DNA from: Vitellaria paradoxa
Taxonomy: Eukaryota; Streptophyta; Magnoliopsida; Ericales; Sapotaceae
NCBI GenBank assembly: GCA_019916065.1
Contig: CM034238.1
Location: forward strand, 32,063,721 to 32,127,720
DNA: 64,000 bases
Reading direction: 5' to 3'
Shown here: positions 1 through 12,563 of the stretch, one piece after another
How positions within the stretch are numbered: position 1 is the first letter of the stretch
Layout: each line of letters starts with the position of its first letter
Position numbers and translations under genes: made by a program
Notes under the pieces: model-generated
Seen by the model: only the letters and a program-made list of their open reading frames with translations
Told to the model about the DNA's origin: nothing
The model's database searches: none

Positions 1-1375
1 ATGTTGGATTTATTAGCTGGTTCTAGTTGGTTCTCTAAGATAGATTTGCGTAGTGGATATCATCAAATTCGTGTTAGGCCAGGAGATGAGTGAAAAACTG
101 CATTTAAAACACAAAATGGTTTATTTGAGTGGTTAGTTATGCCTTTTGGTTTGTCTAATGCTCCTAGTACTTTCATGAGTTATGACCCATGTCCTACAGC
201 CTTTCATTGGTAAATTTTTGGTGGTCTACTTTGGTGACATACTGATCTATAGCAAATCCAAAGAAGCTCATTTAGAACATCTTCAACAGGTTTTTCTTAC
301 TCTTGGAGAGGCTAAACTTTATGTTAACCTTAAGAAGTGTTCTTTCATGCAACCACAAGTGCTTTTCTTAGGCTTTATCGTGTCTGAACATGGCATTTCA
401 GCTGACCCCGAAAAGGTTAGAGTTATTAGGAAGTGGCCTGAACCAAAATCTGTCACTGAGGCTCGTAGTTTTCATGGTTTAGCTTCTTTCTATAGGAGAT
501 TTATTAGGGGATTTAACACTATTATGGCTCTTATCACAGAATGTTTAAAAAATGCGGAGTTTCAATGGTCTAATACTGCTAGCCAGGCATTTAGAGAAAT
601 CAAGGTAAAAATAACTGAGGCACCTGTTTTGAGACATCCTGATTTTACCAAAGGTTTTGAGGTTGCTTGTGATACATAAAGTGTAGGTATTGGTGGTGTC
701 TTAAGTCAAGAAAGTCACCCTATAGCTTTCTTTGGTGAAAAACTCAATGATGTTAAAAATCGATATTCTACATATGATAAAGAGTTTTATGCTATAGTGC
801 AAAGTCTTCGCTTTTGGAGGTTTTATTTGTTGCCTACTGAATTTGTGTTGTTTTCTGACCACCAAGCTTTAAGATATTTAAACTCACAAAAGAAATTGAA
901 TGCTCGACATGCTAAATGGGTTGAATTTTTGAATGAACATTCTTTTGTGATTAACCATCGTGTTGGTATTGAAAACAAAGCTACCGATGCACTTAGTCGA
1001 TTAACTGTTACACTTTATCGTATGAGTGCTCATGTCATTGGGTTTGATAGATTGAAGGATGAGTATTCTGCATATCTTGACTTTGGTGTTATTTATGATG
1101 AGGTTAGTAAAGGTAACCGTCATGAATATGTTGACTTTCTTGTTGAAAATGGTTATTTGTTTAAAGTGACTAAATTGTGCATACCTCGAACATCACTTAG
1201 GGATTTGTTAGTTTGGGAGATGCATGCAGGTGGTTTAGCTGGACATTTTGGGAGGGATAAAACCATTGCATTGGTTGAAGATAGATTTTATTGGCCATCT
1301 CTGAAAAAGGATATTACTAGGATAGTTGCACAATGTGTCGAACATGTTAGTTAGCTAAGGCTAAGAAACAAAACA
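1..1375 (+). pseudogene. gypsy RT, RNase H and integrase zinc finger (broken)
   Basis: The sequence opens inside RT ([17 protein letters not shown], then [13 protein letters not shown]). There is an in-frame stop after the GDE near position 90 and a frameshift near 180. The catalytic box reads [11 protein letters not shown], so the first Asp of the usual FDD pair is Gly. The thumb ([18 protein letters not shown]) leads into RNase H (FEVACDT, stop, SVGIGGVLSQ; later FSDHQALRYL and DALSRL). The integrase zinc finger follows (HAGGLAGHFG...FYWPSLKKDI) and is broken by a stop and frameshift just where its two cysteines should be. Family assignment is certain; function is lost. Confidence 0.9.
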
Positions 1376-2022
1376 CCGGTTTATATACTCCTTTACCCGT
1401 TCCTCATGAACCTTGGAAGGATGTTAGTATGGACTTTGTTCTTGGATTGCCTAGGACTGCTAGAGGGCATGATTCTATTTTGGTTGTGGTTTATAGGTTT
1501 TCTAAGATGGCACATTTTATTCCGTATAACAAAACCAATGATGCTTCTCATATTGCTAAATTATTCTTTAAAGAAGTTGTTAAATTGCATGGTTTGCCTT
1601 CCACCATTGTATCTGATAGGGATGTGAAATTTGTTAGCTATTTTTGAAAAACTCTTTGGAAATTGTTTGGAACTATATTGAAATTTACTTACAAAAAAAA
1701 AAAAAAACTATATTGAAATTTTCATCTGCTTTTCATCCTCAAATTGATGGTCAAACTGAGGTTGTTAATCGTAGTTTGAGTGATATGCTTAGATGTTTGG
1801 TTGGGGTAAAACAAGGTGTTTGGGATTTAATTTTGCCAACAGCTGAGTTTGCTTATAACAATTCTATTAACCGTTCAACTGGTAAAAGTCCTTTTCAAAT
1901 TGTTAATAGCTACTCACCCCGCACACCCATTGATCTTGTTCCTTTGCCACCTCATATGCGTGTGTCTGAACCTGCAGAAAACTTTGCAAAACACATCCAT
2001 GACTTGCATGCTGAGATTAGGT
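1376..2022 (+). pseudogene. gypsy integrase core (broken)
   Basis: The D-D-E core can be followed across frame breaks. The first Asp is in [15 protein letters not shown], the second in IVSDRDVKF, and the Glu in SAFHPQIDGQTEVVNRSL. Between the second Asp and the Glu the frame is broken by a stop after VSYF and by a 35-bp interruption (a 19-nt A-tailed insertion plus its duplicated target, described separately). The frame then runs open to a TGA at 2022-2024 before the GPY/F module. Asp, Asp and Glu are all present in the DNA but in different frames. Confidence 0.88.
1671..1721 (+). mobile_element. Tail-only retroposon insertion with 16-bp duplication
   Basis: AACTATATTGAAATTT occurs at 1671-1686 and again at 1706-1721. 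Between the copies lies only a 6-nt stub, ACTTAC, followed by a pure A run of 13. This is the structure of a target-primed (LINE-machinery) insertion reduced to its 3' tail. It sits inside the integrase core and is one cause of its broken frame. Confidence 0.75.
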
Positions 2023-2024
2023 GA

Positions 2025-2597
2025 ATGATTTTTCTAAGTAATGAAGAATATAAACTAGCTGCTGATGTGCATCGTAGATCTAAGGAATTTAATGTTGGTG
2101 AATATGTCATGGTTCGCATTCGTCCTGAAAGAATTCCAAAAATATTTTCAAAAAAACTTTATGCAAGAGTTATGGGCACTTATTCTATCATTCGTAGACT
2201 GGGATCTAATACATATCTTCTTGATTTGCCTAATGACATTGATATTAGTCCTGTTTTCAATGTAGAAGATCTGCTACCTTACCGAGGCACTTTTGAGCCT
2301 CCTGCTTTGCCTTCTAGTGTGTTTGCAGGTAGAGCTAGCAAAGGTGCATCATCTGTACCTTCGTTATAGTATTCTAATGAGATAGTGGACACTATCATAG
2401 ATGATGAGTTCGTGACTTCTCGAGATGGTAGTTTTCGTCGCTTCCTTGTCAAATGGCATGGTCGTCCTGATTCTAATGCTACTTGGATACTAGAGGATGA
2501 TCTTCATTATTTGAATCCTTCATTGTTGGATGGCTACCTTTCCTCCCACTCTTCGGAGCAGAGTTCTTTTCAACCCGGGGTGAATGATAGAGCATGA
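2025..2597 (+). pseudogene. integrase C-terminal GPY/F module and chromodomain
   Basis: MVRIRPERIPKIFSKKLYA through FNVEDLLPYRGTFEPP is the module that follows the integrase core in chromoviruses. A TAG ends this frame at about 2367. After about 15 codons the chromodomain follows in the same phase (DTIIDDEFVTSRDG...RFLVKWHGRPDSNATW). Chromodomains of this class bias insertion towards particular chromatin marks. The aromatic and WHGR...ATW pattern of the fold is preserved. The frame ends after SSHSSEQSSFQPGVNDRA; the right-hand chromovirus ends in the closely similar YAEQSSFKPRGND. Confidence 0.85.
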
Positions 2598-2660
2598 AGT
2601 AGACTCATATTTAGGCCTAGACGAGATAAGAAGCTCAAGCCCAATGATGGTTTTTATTAC

Positions 2661-2760
2661 TATTAATTTATTTATTTAATTATATTTTTAGATTATTATT
2701 AATTTATTTATTTAATTATATTTTTAGATTATTATTAGTTTATTTATTTAATTGTATTTG
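2661..2760. repeat. 36-bp tandem repeat, about 2.8 copies
   Basis: Copies run 2661-2696, 2697-2732 and 2733-2760 (partial, with two changes). The unit is AT-only apart from one G and lies just upstream of the LTR TATA box. Confidence 0.85.
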
Positions 2761-2802
2761 TTTTGAATTTATCTATTAGGGTTAGGGTTTTCTGTTGGTA
2801 CA

Positions 2803-2810
2803 TATAAATA
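2803..2810 (+). promoter_or_regulatory. TATA box of chromovirus LTR
   Basis: TATAAATA lies about 120 bp before the inferred LTR end, the expected place for an LTR Pol II promoter. Inference from motif and position only. Confidence 0.4.
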
Positions 2811-2928
2811 GCACCTTACGTTATTGTTTTTAGAAAGATTTGATGAGATAGAAACCCTAGAATATTTCTTTCAGCCTTTCTTCTTTGTTTTTTTTATTTT
2901 CTTGTTCATTTGTAGCCGAGCTACGTCA

Positions 2929-4080
2929 TACCCTATACCAAGTACTTACGTTTCTCCAATCAGCAAACCATCAGATACATAAAAGAAAACAAAGAGTACT
3001 TGAATATAAGACCCTCACAATGGAAAAGCTATCATAGCCATGCCAACAGAAGTGCGGCAAGATCCAATCCCACAGCACCAATACAAACCCAGCACTATAG
3101 GAGACTCACAAGGTGAAGGCATCGATGTATAAGGCTTCAAAAGATGTAACAGCACATGATCATCCAGCCGCATAGGCAGCACAAGATATCTTACAACTCG
3201 CATTAAAGATACCATCACATGCAGCAAGATTAAATGGCACTATGACATCCATATTGATGAGAACGAACCTCACAAACGGAACCAGCAACAAGCCACCACC
3301 AAATCTGGGTAGAAACAAAAAAGAAAAAGAAAAAAAACCAAGAAAAGAATGGGAGAGAAAAGAAAAGACCAAAACAGAAAGCTTAAATCCCAAAATGTAG
3401 CAACTCCTCCCCATATCAGTTCATAAAACTACTACCCCAAAATCATGACAGCAAATTCCAAATACCAGTCACTCCAGCTACAACCATCAAACTCACTACC
3501 AATTACAACTTTTGCCCTGCAAAGGAGACTCTTTACCGCACAGTACAACACATCGTGTAGCAAAAACCAACAGAGATATAACCAAGAAAACACCAAAGAA
3601 ATTCACAATCTAAAGAGCAGAATCAGCAACGTCTCACAACACCATAGTACAAGCCAACATTCAACACCAACAGAATACCAGGTTTTCATAAATCAGAAAG
3701 CCCAAACAGCAATGAAACAATTCATCTTGAGCTACCTCCGAAGAATGACGGCAAAGCTTAATACCAGTCCACTCCATCCACAACCAGTAAGCCCACAATA
3801 GATCATCAATCCTCTCACTTAATAGATCAACTTCCACTACTTGCATACAGCAGAAGCAAACAATTGCATCAACCAATGTACACACATCAGCAAGATAGGT
3901 CCCCAAAATGGGAGCAGCAATTGCACATTTGCACTGCTGCAGAGAAGGTAAATCAGCAACCAAGGCCAAACCGGCAACCATCATATTTAAACCAAACCTG
4001 AAACCCAACAAAGCCAACAAGAAAAGAAAGGAGAAACAAAGAAGAAAGGAAAGTGAAAACTTGAAACAAGCATTTAGATT
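2929..4080. other. Non-coding, CA-rich on this strand; possible LINE 3' UTR
   Basis: No protein family is recognisable on either strand. The plus strand is full of ACCAGCAA/CCAACA words, much like 18700-19700, which lies at the 3' end of another minus-strand LINE. Because this stretch directly follows the truncated RT of the minus-strand LINE at 4081, it may be that LINE's 3' UTR joined by an internal deletion. The open frames here are short, low in complexity and unlike known proteins. Confidence 0.4.
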
Positions 4081-4923
4081 AAAGGGATCGAAACAGCAAG
4101 TTCTGGAAGAATAATATTCCAAACACTTTGGAAGAATCATCCATTAAATCCATCAAGTCCAGGTGCTTTATTAGGATGGAAACTAAACATGGCAGCTCTA
4201 ACTTCTTCATCTGTACAACATCTGCACATGGTAGATCCTTACAAATGTCATCCACAGAATTGCCCATGAATTCACGAAGTAAATTCTCACCACTATTAGG
4301 AGTAGCATTATCGGAGCTTAATAGATTCCTATAGAAATTGACCACCATGCTTTTAATCTCATCGGAGTCCTTAGTTTGCACACCATTCTCATCTTGGAGA
4401 CAAATGATCTTGTTAATATTCTGTCAACTCTTAACAGAATTGAAGAAAAACTTGGTGTTATGATCACCTTCACGAAGCCACTTAATTCCGCTTTTCTGCT
4501 TGGCTACACTTTCCTCAACAATATTTAAATAATTCAGCTTATATAGGCATGATTTTTAAGCATTTAAAATTTCCTCATCGCCTCCATATATATCAATCTT
4601 AGTTTGAATGTCAGTCAACTCCTTTCCTAAAGAAATAGAGCTAGATTTATCCTCTATGTTCTTCTTTGTGCTCAACACTCTAAGCGCATTTTTCACCATC
4701 TTTAGCTTCCTATACACCTGGAACATGGAAAATCCCTGGATTGGAGTATTCCAAGCTTCCTGAACAATAGGTAGAAACTCCTCATACTATGTCCAATGAT
4801 TAAAGAACTTAAAAGGCTTTTCCCCCCAAGTCAATTGGAACCCAATATTGACAATAACAGGGGAGTGATCAGAAACCCCAAACGGAAGGAACTCAGCAAA
4901 AGCAGAATTAAATTCCCCCCACC
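4081..4923 (-). pseudogene. L1-type LINE ORF2: end of endonuclease, linker and start of RT
   Basis: This is the downstream part of the LINE whose upstream part lies at 14496-17015. Reading the minus strand, it begins with FNSAFAEFLPFGVSDHSPV, where SDHSP is the last catalytic box of the apurinic-type endonuclease. It continues through the linker (FEEFLP, GIKWLREGDHNTKFFF, NKIICLQDENG) to the first RT blocks (NFYRNLLSS, then NKAPGLDGFN in another frame) and stops near WNIILPELAVS. The RT palm with its FADD box is missing, so an internal or 3' deletion has removed most of ORF2. Several stops interrupt the linker. Confidence 0.85.
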
Positions 4924-4928
4924 AAACC

Positions 4929-6836
4929 TGTCACGCCCCGAATTTCAAAACTTGGGGAGTGAGTGAAAGAATCATGCACAGCATGTACTAAAACATTCAT
5001 AATATATATGAATTTTATTAATAAGCTAAAAGTAATTAAGAATACCTAAACTCCAGTGTAATCAGGTAACAGTACCCTAACCATAAACTCCAATAGTAAT
5101 AGAGATCTAGGCCTCAAAGCCTTTACAATCGTATCAAACACACCACCAAATTATTAATATTACAGCCCTGAATAATGTTATAGCAACGCAAAAATAAATC
5201 CAACAATGGCCCACCTAAGCTCAGGTTCACGATCTGAAAAAAAAAAATCTGTAGGAGCGTGAACACTAATCCACTTGTGCCCAAGATGCATAATAATAAT
5301 ATATATGATATGCACACAACAATCAGATTACCAATAATTTCATATCAATAACTCATAAATTTCAAGTCGTTGTGTATCTCAACATCAAAACATACATCAG
5401 CATACATCTAAAAAATGATCCAATTATTATCTTTCATTTATCTCTTTTGCCATCACATCATACTCATTACAGTCATGGGGCAGATACTATACAATATCGT
5501 CGTTTACGGGTTCAGACCCAATAGCCACGAGTAGCCAGATAATGATCATCATTGTAGGCTACTAACCTACTGGCATGAATACCAACCCCTGCGCAGGTTT
5601 AGGGTTTTCAACCTAAGGGTAATCTCTGTACCCTTCCTATTTTTTTCTAATATCTACAGCCCCGCAATCACAACATTGTTCACATTCCTTTATCTCCATT
5701 ATTATCATCTCGACAAAACAGCTCATTAGAATCAACCATCAACATCACATCATCACTTTCATAATCATTCTCTGTTAATAAAATAAATTACTCAAACATT
5801 TCAAAATTGAGCATTCTCAATTACACATTTTCTCATGCATTTAACTATAAATATCAAACTACAACTTCAAGGGCAAAATTGTAATTTTGCATAACTTTAG
5901 GGGCAAAATCATAATTTCAAAAAGCCTTGGGGCCACTTCGTATTTATTCCAAACTTTGGGGCACACTACGTAATTACCCAAAGCTTTGGGACCAATTTGC
6001 AATTTTTCAATAAATTTGGGGTCAAACTGAAATTTTTAAAACTTTTGAGGTCATATCATAATTATATGAAATTATTGGGGCTAGAGGCTCATTTTGAAAA
6101 CTTTCCTGGAATACGCTTTGGCATATTCTCTTCTATAACCCCTTTTAGTTCCAGTAAGCCTTAGTTTTGGCCGCGGAGTTCAGTGTTTTGATTTGGACAG
6201 AGTTCACACAATGTAGTCTAAATTTAATTACATATATGTAAAATAATTACATAAAAATTTATCAAAATATTTTGAAATCTCATATATGTAATTAAAATGC
6301 ATTAAATCCCTACCTTGGATCCAAAGAAAAGTGAAAAAACTCAAAAACTTTAAAACTTTGCTCCTTTGTATCTCCCATTATAGGCTGAATTACCATGATC
6401 CGACACCGCCATAATGATCACAACGTCAAAAATACCAAACCCCGTTATTCCTGAACCTAAATCCTCATTTTTTTCCCTCCTTTCTCTCTCCTCCTTTTTT
6501 TTTTTTTTTTTTACTTGGTTTACTCCTCCTAGCACACAGCGCGCGCGCGCACACACACACACACCCATTCACACACATATATATATAAATGTCATATGCT
6601 TGATGGCCAAGCAAAGTGAAACTTCCAGGAAGCTTCAAAAATTTTTTTTTTTTTTGCTTTGCTTCTCACGGAATTTTCAAGCTAACCAAAGCGTACATAT
6701 AGTCACTTTTGACCATTAGATTTTATAGCTTATATATATATATATATTAAAATAATATTTGTATTAAAATCAATTTTATTTATAATATAACAAAATAATA
6801 TGAATATTAAAAATTTTAAATTTTGGGGTTATTACA
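4929..6836 (-). repeat. 3' LTR of the 9.5-kb gypsy element
   Basis: About 1.9 kb long. It contains a run of short related lines of the type 'ggggcaaaatcgtaattt' (about 5860-6110), a poly-T tract and a (GC)n(AC)n microsatellite near 6490-6580. By eye it differs from the other copy at roughly 18 positions in the first 400 bp. Confidence 0.93.
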
Positions 6837-6851
6837 TTCTCCCCTCATAAA
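6837..6851 (-). promoter_or_regulatory. Polypurine tract of the 9.5-kb gypsy element
   Basis: On the minus strand a purine-rich run (TATGAGGGGAGAA, followed by TG) abuts the TGTAAT start of the 3' LTR, the expected plus-strand primer. The same bases encode the end of pol, read as SNFEDEIFMRGE, so the coding frame overlaps the primer. Confidence 0.8.
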
Positions 6852-8749
6852 AATTTCGTCCTCGAAATTCGAGACAATCAGCACAAACATTACTTTAAGA
6901 AAGCGATTGTGGATACTTCCTTCATACCTTAGATTCATGCTTCTGAGTAAACTCTTAAATATCATGATACTTACAGCATGAATAGGATTATTAAAAATTA
7001 ACTCATTAAATATTACTTGGATCATTTCACAAATGAACAAATCATAACAATAATATAAATATCTACGCTTCCACTGCACTACTCTCATCTTGGTAACTAA
7101 TTCAGTGGTTTCTCAAATAATAGTAATGACAATCCACTATCAAAACCCTATCTTAATAACACTGAACCTTAACCCCTAACCCATATCACACTATCATGAC
7201 ATACTGATTCGAATTTTCACAATGTTACACTTAGTCATCTCTTAAGCCAAAATTCTAAACATTTCTTCCGCACCACAATATTGATATTTCTTTTTTTTTT
7301 TTCGAATATTTTAGGATCCTTTTTCCATCAATTTAGTCCTCCGATTTATATCCACACTTCTCTTTGATAGTTCTTTTCACACCCTCATTTCAACATGCCA
7401 ATGTATCAACACACCACACTACTACATCGTCCATTGATCATACGGCCAAGATAACAAAGATTCAACACTTCCGCTATTACACATCCACAACATAGCACCC
7501 CCATTTTCAGGGTTTTCTTCCACTTTATCATATTATTTAATATCCTCTTTTTTCATCAGAAATTCTTATTGAATTCATTATCCGCCATTACCAATCACTT
7601 TGTCAATATTTTCAATTAATCACGAATGATAATCTTGAAGTACTTTATTTTTCAAATCCTCTTAGCATAACACACTTGTACCGAATTTATCATTACCCTA
7701 AAATGTTACTTCTCTATTTTATTTCTAATTTCTCCCATGGATCTAAACCTTGAAATACGTGACCTTAGCATTTAGTCCTTCCAACTGAAACCCCAAGTCC
7801 ATTCAATCAAAGTATATTGTGAACCAAATAAGTAATATAACAAATACGTAGTTAACACCAAACGTCACAGGTCACCATAGAATCATTTTAACCACATAAA
7901 AACAACACCAAGTATATCATATTTAAGTATAATAAGTATCCAGTCAAGCATAGCTGCTAACCAAGTTAATTCACAAATTTTTTATCAATTCTAACTTTGT
8001 AACTCCCCCCCCCCTTTTTTTCCCTACATCTCAGATTCTCAAGTACTGTTTCCATTTTCGTTTTTCCCCATCTCATATTTGCATACTCGCATTAAACTCA
8101 ATTAAGTTATCAACCTTCTTCCAATTCAACCCAACTCATTAGATACTGATTAAAATTCACAAATTCTAACCACAATTTCTCATATTATCCACAACATAAT
8201 TAATAACCTGAAAATAGGAATACTAACAAATAAACATAGTAAGCTATTTATTCCAGTTCAAAACCCCTCTTTTTCTACATATTTATCCTATTTCCTACTC
8301 GTAACTGTAACTGAACTTCCTAATTAGCTTTTTGACTTTTACCAAACTAAACCCAAATATTTTTTTTTTCCACAAGAAGTCATCATCTTCACCTAGCTTG
8401 ATATTCTCATATATACACTCAAGCACCATAAACTAGTTGGTCAATTATTATTTCACTTACTAAAACATGCGTCATTATCACTATAAGTTTAAGTATAATC
8501 TATTATCAAACACATGAAACTCACCGATCCACCATTCAATACCATCTTTCTCTTTTCCATTCTACGCACATATATATCTACATACCAAATCACTTCATCT
8601 CAACCTCCGCAAATATTCCCTACTCAATCAAAATTCAACATACAAGTAACTTAAGAACATACACACTTCTACCACTTGTTTAGATAATCATTAAATACCC
8701 TATCCATTTTCATTCCTATATTCAAGGTCAAACACCTTTAATTTTTCCA
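6852..8749 (-). other. Interior of the gypsy element, integrase-side remnant
   Basis: By position this should hold integrase. I could not read any confident integrase motif here, only very AT-rich sequence dense in stops and a few C-terminal residues near the purine tract. Confidence 0.5.
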
Positions 8750-9600
8750 TCATCTCCCATTCTCCAGCAACAACACAAGCAAAATTGTAACAAATTTTTC
8801 TACTAAGATCGTCAGAAGTTACATTAGCTTTACCTGGATGATACTGTAATTCCAAATTATAATCTTCCATGTATTTTATCCACCTTCAAATCTTTTTATG
8901 CAAAGATGTACTTCAAACTTTTATGATCTAAAAATACTTCAAATTTTTCACAGTACAAATAATGCCTTCAAGGTTTTTGTGCAAAAATTACTGCTGTCAA
9001 CTCCAAATCATAAACTGGGTAATTCTACTCATGAGTCTTCAACTGTCTAGAGCCATAAGTCACTACCCTTCCCTTTTTGCATCAGTAAACATCCTAACCA
9101 TTTTCTTAAGACATCACAGGACAACCTTCACCCTTTTCTGAAATTATTAAACTGGTGCAGTAGTCAATCTTCTCTTGAGTTCTTGAAATAATTTCCTATA
9201 GTCATCACTCCAACCAAACTTAATTTCCTTTTGCCGAACCCAGAAAACTACGAATTTCAAATACAGTTTTTGATCTTGACCATTCTAAAACAGTCTCAAC
9301 CTTAGACAAATCCACCGCCACTCCTTTCTCCGAAATCACATGCCCAAGAAATTTTACCTTTTTAACCCAGAATTTACACTTCCTTGGATTGGCATACAAT
9401 TAATGCTCTTTTAAGGTTTGCAATACTATGCTCCAATGTCTTTCATTTTCCTCATCTCATTTAGAGTACACCAGCACATTATCCATGAATACAACTACAA
9501 CTTTGTCTAGGTAATCTCAAAACATCATGTTCATTAAATCTATAAATACAGCTGAAGTGCTAGTCAATCTAAATGGATTACTAGAAACTTGTAACGATCA
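8750..9600 (-). pseudogene. Degraded gypsy reverse transcriptase and RNase H
   Basis: Reading the minus strand downwards from about 9590: LTSTSAVFIDLMN, then VVVFMDNVLVYSK, LQTLKEH, and KCKFWVKKVKFLGHVISEK up to EIRSFLG. This is the order of Ty3-type RT blocks. The catalytic FxDD box reads FMDN, with its second Asp replaced by Asn. Stops and frame breaks interrupt it. Further down (about 8950-8830) words resembling the RNase H end occur ([17 protein letters not shown]). Upstream of 9600 the RT is lost in low-complexity sequence. Confidence 0.8.
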
Positions 9601-12547
9601 TATCGAGTCTAGAATTTTTTTTTTTCTTTTTTTTGGAAATGTCCTCCTGCCTCACCTTACACTGGTGATGCTCAAGCATTAAATCATTTTTTTGAAAATA
9701 CCAATAATCCTTTCAACTAAAATAGATGTACCAATCAAATAATAGAAATCAATCTTTACAATTACTTGTATAGAATCACAATCCTTGTAATATCATATAA
9801 TAAATTCTTGGACTAAATTAAATCACAAATCCCTCGATTATCAATTTTAATTTCTTCCTTATTACTATAACCTTCTACTTATCTGCATGTTCGGTATAAA
9901 ATTCTTAATTCTAATTATACTTAGGGTAAATCGAGGCATTATCACACTTAAATTGATCATATCAGAACATTCTAATCAACTAATTATATGAATCCAAATT
10001 GATCATCTCAAAGCCAATAGATATGTTAAGTCCTATATAATTATGGCTTTCAAATATTCCCCAAATTCTTAGTCAGGACTTTCAAATATTTTTCAAAATA
10101 TTTCACTTCCAATTTTTCTCTACTATCCTTTGTCTCACAAGTAAAATTTCATAAAATCTCTATTAATCACATGAAACCTCAATATTCAATGTACAACAAA
10201 TAATCTTACCAAGCATAACTGAATTAATTAACACTTCTGAGTTTCACAATTTATCACCCAAACGTATAAATTTTAGCTCCCACTCATATCAATTATGAAT
10301 CATCTGCAAATACCGCGAGTACCCAAATCAGTCTCTAGTATTTATTTTAATTCTCTTAATAATCTTTTTTAACTTGTTACAACTTCCATGATATATTTTC
10401 TTTCTTCCCTTTTAGGCGGTAAGTTAGAAATTTCTTTTGAAAACGCCTCAAAAAATCCACAAACATCACCTTGCATTTCCTTTCATTCCATCAATATTGA
10501 AAATGTCAATTTATTATATTCTTTTAATTCCAGTAAAATACACCGCAATCTCAGGTGATAAAACTCCCATACCTCTCCTCTTGAAGTCAATCCACATCAT
10601 CAACAATCACTTTGTTCTTGAAACTTAATTATCCATTTATAGCTACAATTTTGTTCTCAACACTTTAGCTAGAATATTGGTAATATTGTATTTTTCAATA
10701 AAACTAGTTCCACACCTGGAACTCAATAACCCTGGTCCATATTATCAATACTATTCTTGAATAACTCGATCTTTAAAAATTTATTATAATAATATGTTGT
10801 CCCAAAGAATCTCAAAATCCCAAACATTTCCCCGAAGACTTTACTAAGAGAATCTTAACAACAATCAAACTCCTCGACTTCTTACTTAAAACATTTGCCA
10901 TTACATTAGCCCTACTCGAATAAGATTGGGGAATCTAAGACTAAATTCTTCCTACTACTTTATTCAACTACATTGCCTCATAGTCAATTCATATTGCATA
11001 CTCCAACAACTGTGAAATTCTTATATTCTGAGTACATTCTAAACTCTCTTGCCATTCCCCTAGTCCTATCAAGACTTCAATGCGAAAACCATTTTAGTTA
11101 ATCCTTCTCATGTGACTTTAACTACCTTGACTTATGCCGTTATCTAATCATTATGTATTAGCACACAACCTAAATTTTCTTGTAATCCATCACAATATCC
11201 AAAGTACCCATTTCCACGGGTAAAAATAACCAACCTAAAGTTTCTCATTAAATATTCTTCTTTACCCCATCAATTTCTAACTCTTTCCCAGATCAATTGG
11301 ATTAAATATTCTATTGGCTGAGAGGTATCTTAAATATAGCAATAGTAGTAAACCACCAAATTCACTAAGCTTGGATATCAAATACAACCTCAGCGGTACT
11401 CAACTATTATAACTAAAACCTTTAGAGAATCCATCGTAATTACCCGATCAAATACCACCTGACCCCAAACTTTATTTCAAATAAACAAAACCTACAGTTG
11501 TTGCTCTCAACACGTAACAATTAAGTCAATTTGCCAAAATTCAATAACCAATACACATCCTTAATTACCACTTAATTTGACAACTTCTAATTTACTCAAA
11601 ATCTTAAACTTTTTACCATTCATCTTAATGAGAATAACCAATATCTCGACGCCAAATATTAGATGAAACCATAGGCCCATAAATCACTTGATTAAATTCA
11701 AAACTTCCAAAACTTAACGACTACTGTAGGAGGTAGTGCAATTGAAACAAAAGAGATACTTGACATAGAATCTAGAAAAACTAATCTACCTGAAAGGAAA
11801 TTAACCTTACTCTTTCTTAAGAAACACCTCCACAGTTTACATATTACTCACGGAAACAAGACTAAGACTCCTTCTCATTCAACCTTAAATTGGCTATATG
11901 AACATGAGGTTTTTCAGTAGACTTAATATCATTAATAGAGAAAGTAACATTACATGTACTTCATCCCAAATTTAAACTATGGTGTCATCAGTCAAGAAAG
12001 CCGTCACTAGTCCATAATAACGGTTGATCACCACTTATTAAGTTGCTAACTCATCTATTTCAAAATTTAAATCTCTCTCAATTACCCTTACTACTTTAAA
12101 ATCATCTCACAATTACACATCGCTCAACCATAAAATACAATCTCAATAAACCCTTGAGTCTTAAACTTTTTAAGCCTCTTATACTTCAAATTTAAAACCT
12201 TTCTACTATATTTACATTCATATCTAATCATCATTCTTGATATCAGAATTACCACAAAAACATCATTTACATCTTATGCCTAAGCCAAACAAACCACCGC
12301 TGGTTACACCACTTGCTCATGCACCAGCATTACTTACCATCAATTAAGAATATTTCATAAGTTTTCATATCCTTTACCAATAAGGTCACAATTCTAGTAG
12401 CTTTTCCAATTTTATCCACTTACACTACCAACTATACAATAAAATACCAATGAGTTTATTTTCAAAAGTAACTAAATCTCAGTTATAACACATAAGCATA
12501 TAACATATAATGCCAGACTCCCACTGACATTTAGGTATTCTAACCTA
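9601..12547 (-). other. Interior of the gypsy element, gag/protease side, unreadable
   Basis: By position this should hold gag, protease and the RT N-terminus. I see no CCHC knuckle, no DSG box and no frame above about 60 codons. Base composition is strongly AT with many short T and A runs. Confidence 0.5.
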
Positions 12548-12560
12548 GGCTCTGATACTA
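12548..12560 (-). promoter_or_regulatory. Primer-binding site (tRNA-iMet), one mismatch
   Basis: The minus strand reads TAGTATCAGAGCC, three bases after the 5' LTR end. Plant elements primed by initiator methionine tRNA carry TGGTATCAGAGCC, so one of 13 bases differs. Confidence 0.85.
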
Positions 12561-12563
12561 ACT

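Larger units (their letters stand above)
1..2928 (+). mobile_element. Ty3/gypsy chromovirus, 3' portion, defective
   Basis: The left window edge cuts this element inside its reverse transcriptase. It continues through RNase H, an HHCC zinc finger, the integrase core, a GPY/F-type module and a C-terminal chromodomain, and then into a probable 3' LTR. This domain order and the chromodomain define the plant chromovirus group. The related element at the right end of the window (62143-64000) has the same integrase-chromodomain architecture, and both LTRs end in a similar GCTACRTCA. It is dead: stops and frameshifts break every domain. The LTR limits are inferred from that comparison because the 5' LTR is not in view. 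Confidence 0.9.
2645..2928 (+). repeat. Probable 3' LTR of the left chromovirus
   Basis: The proposed limits TGATGGTTTT...GAGCTACGTCA give TG/CA ends and match the LTR end of the related right-hand element (GTGCTACATCA on its strand). The segment contains a TATAAATA box at 2803-2810 and a 36-bp tandem repeat. Without the 5' copy the left limit could be off by tens of bases. Confidence 0.5.

Noticed and set aside
1..2928. Left and right chromoviruses as the two halves of one element or an inverted pair
   Set aside because: Both show the 3' half (integrase to LTR), in opposite orientations, and their proteins differ too much to be one insertion.
3160..4140. Hydrophobic open frames on the minus strand (for example around 3661-4140)
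   Set aside because: Cys/Leu/Phe-rich composition comes from CA-rich DNA read in reverse. There are no domains and no conserved start, and similar frames appear in other LINE 3' regions.
6350..6720. Open frames of about 70-100 codons within the gypsy 3' LTR
   Set aside because: They span poly-T and (GC)/(AC) microsatellites; the equivalent frames in the other LTR are broken.
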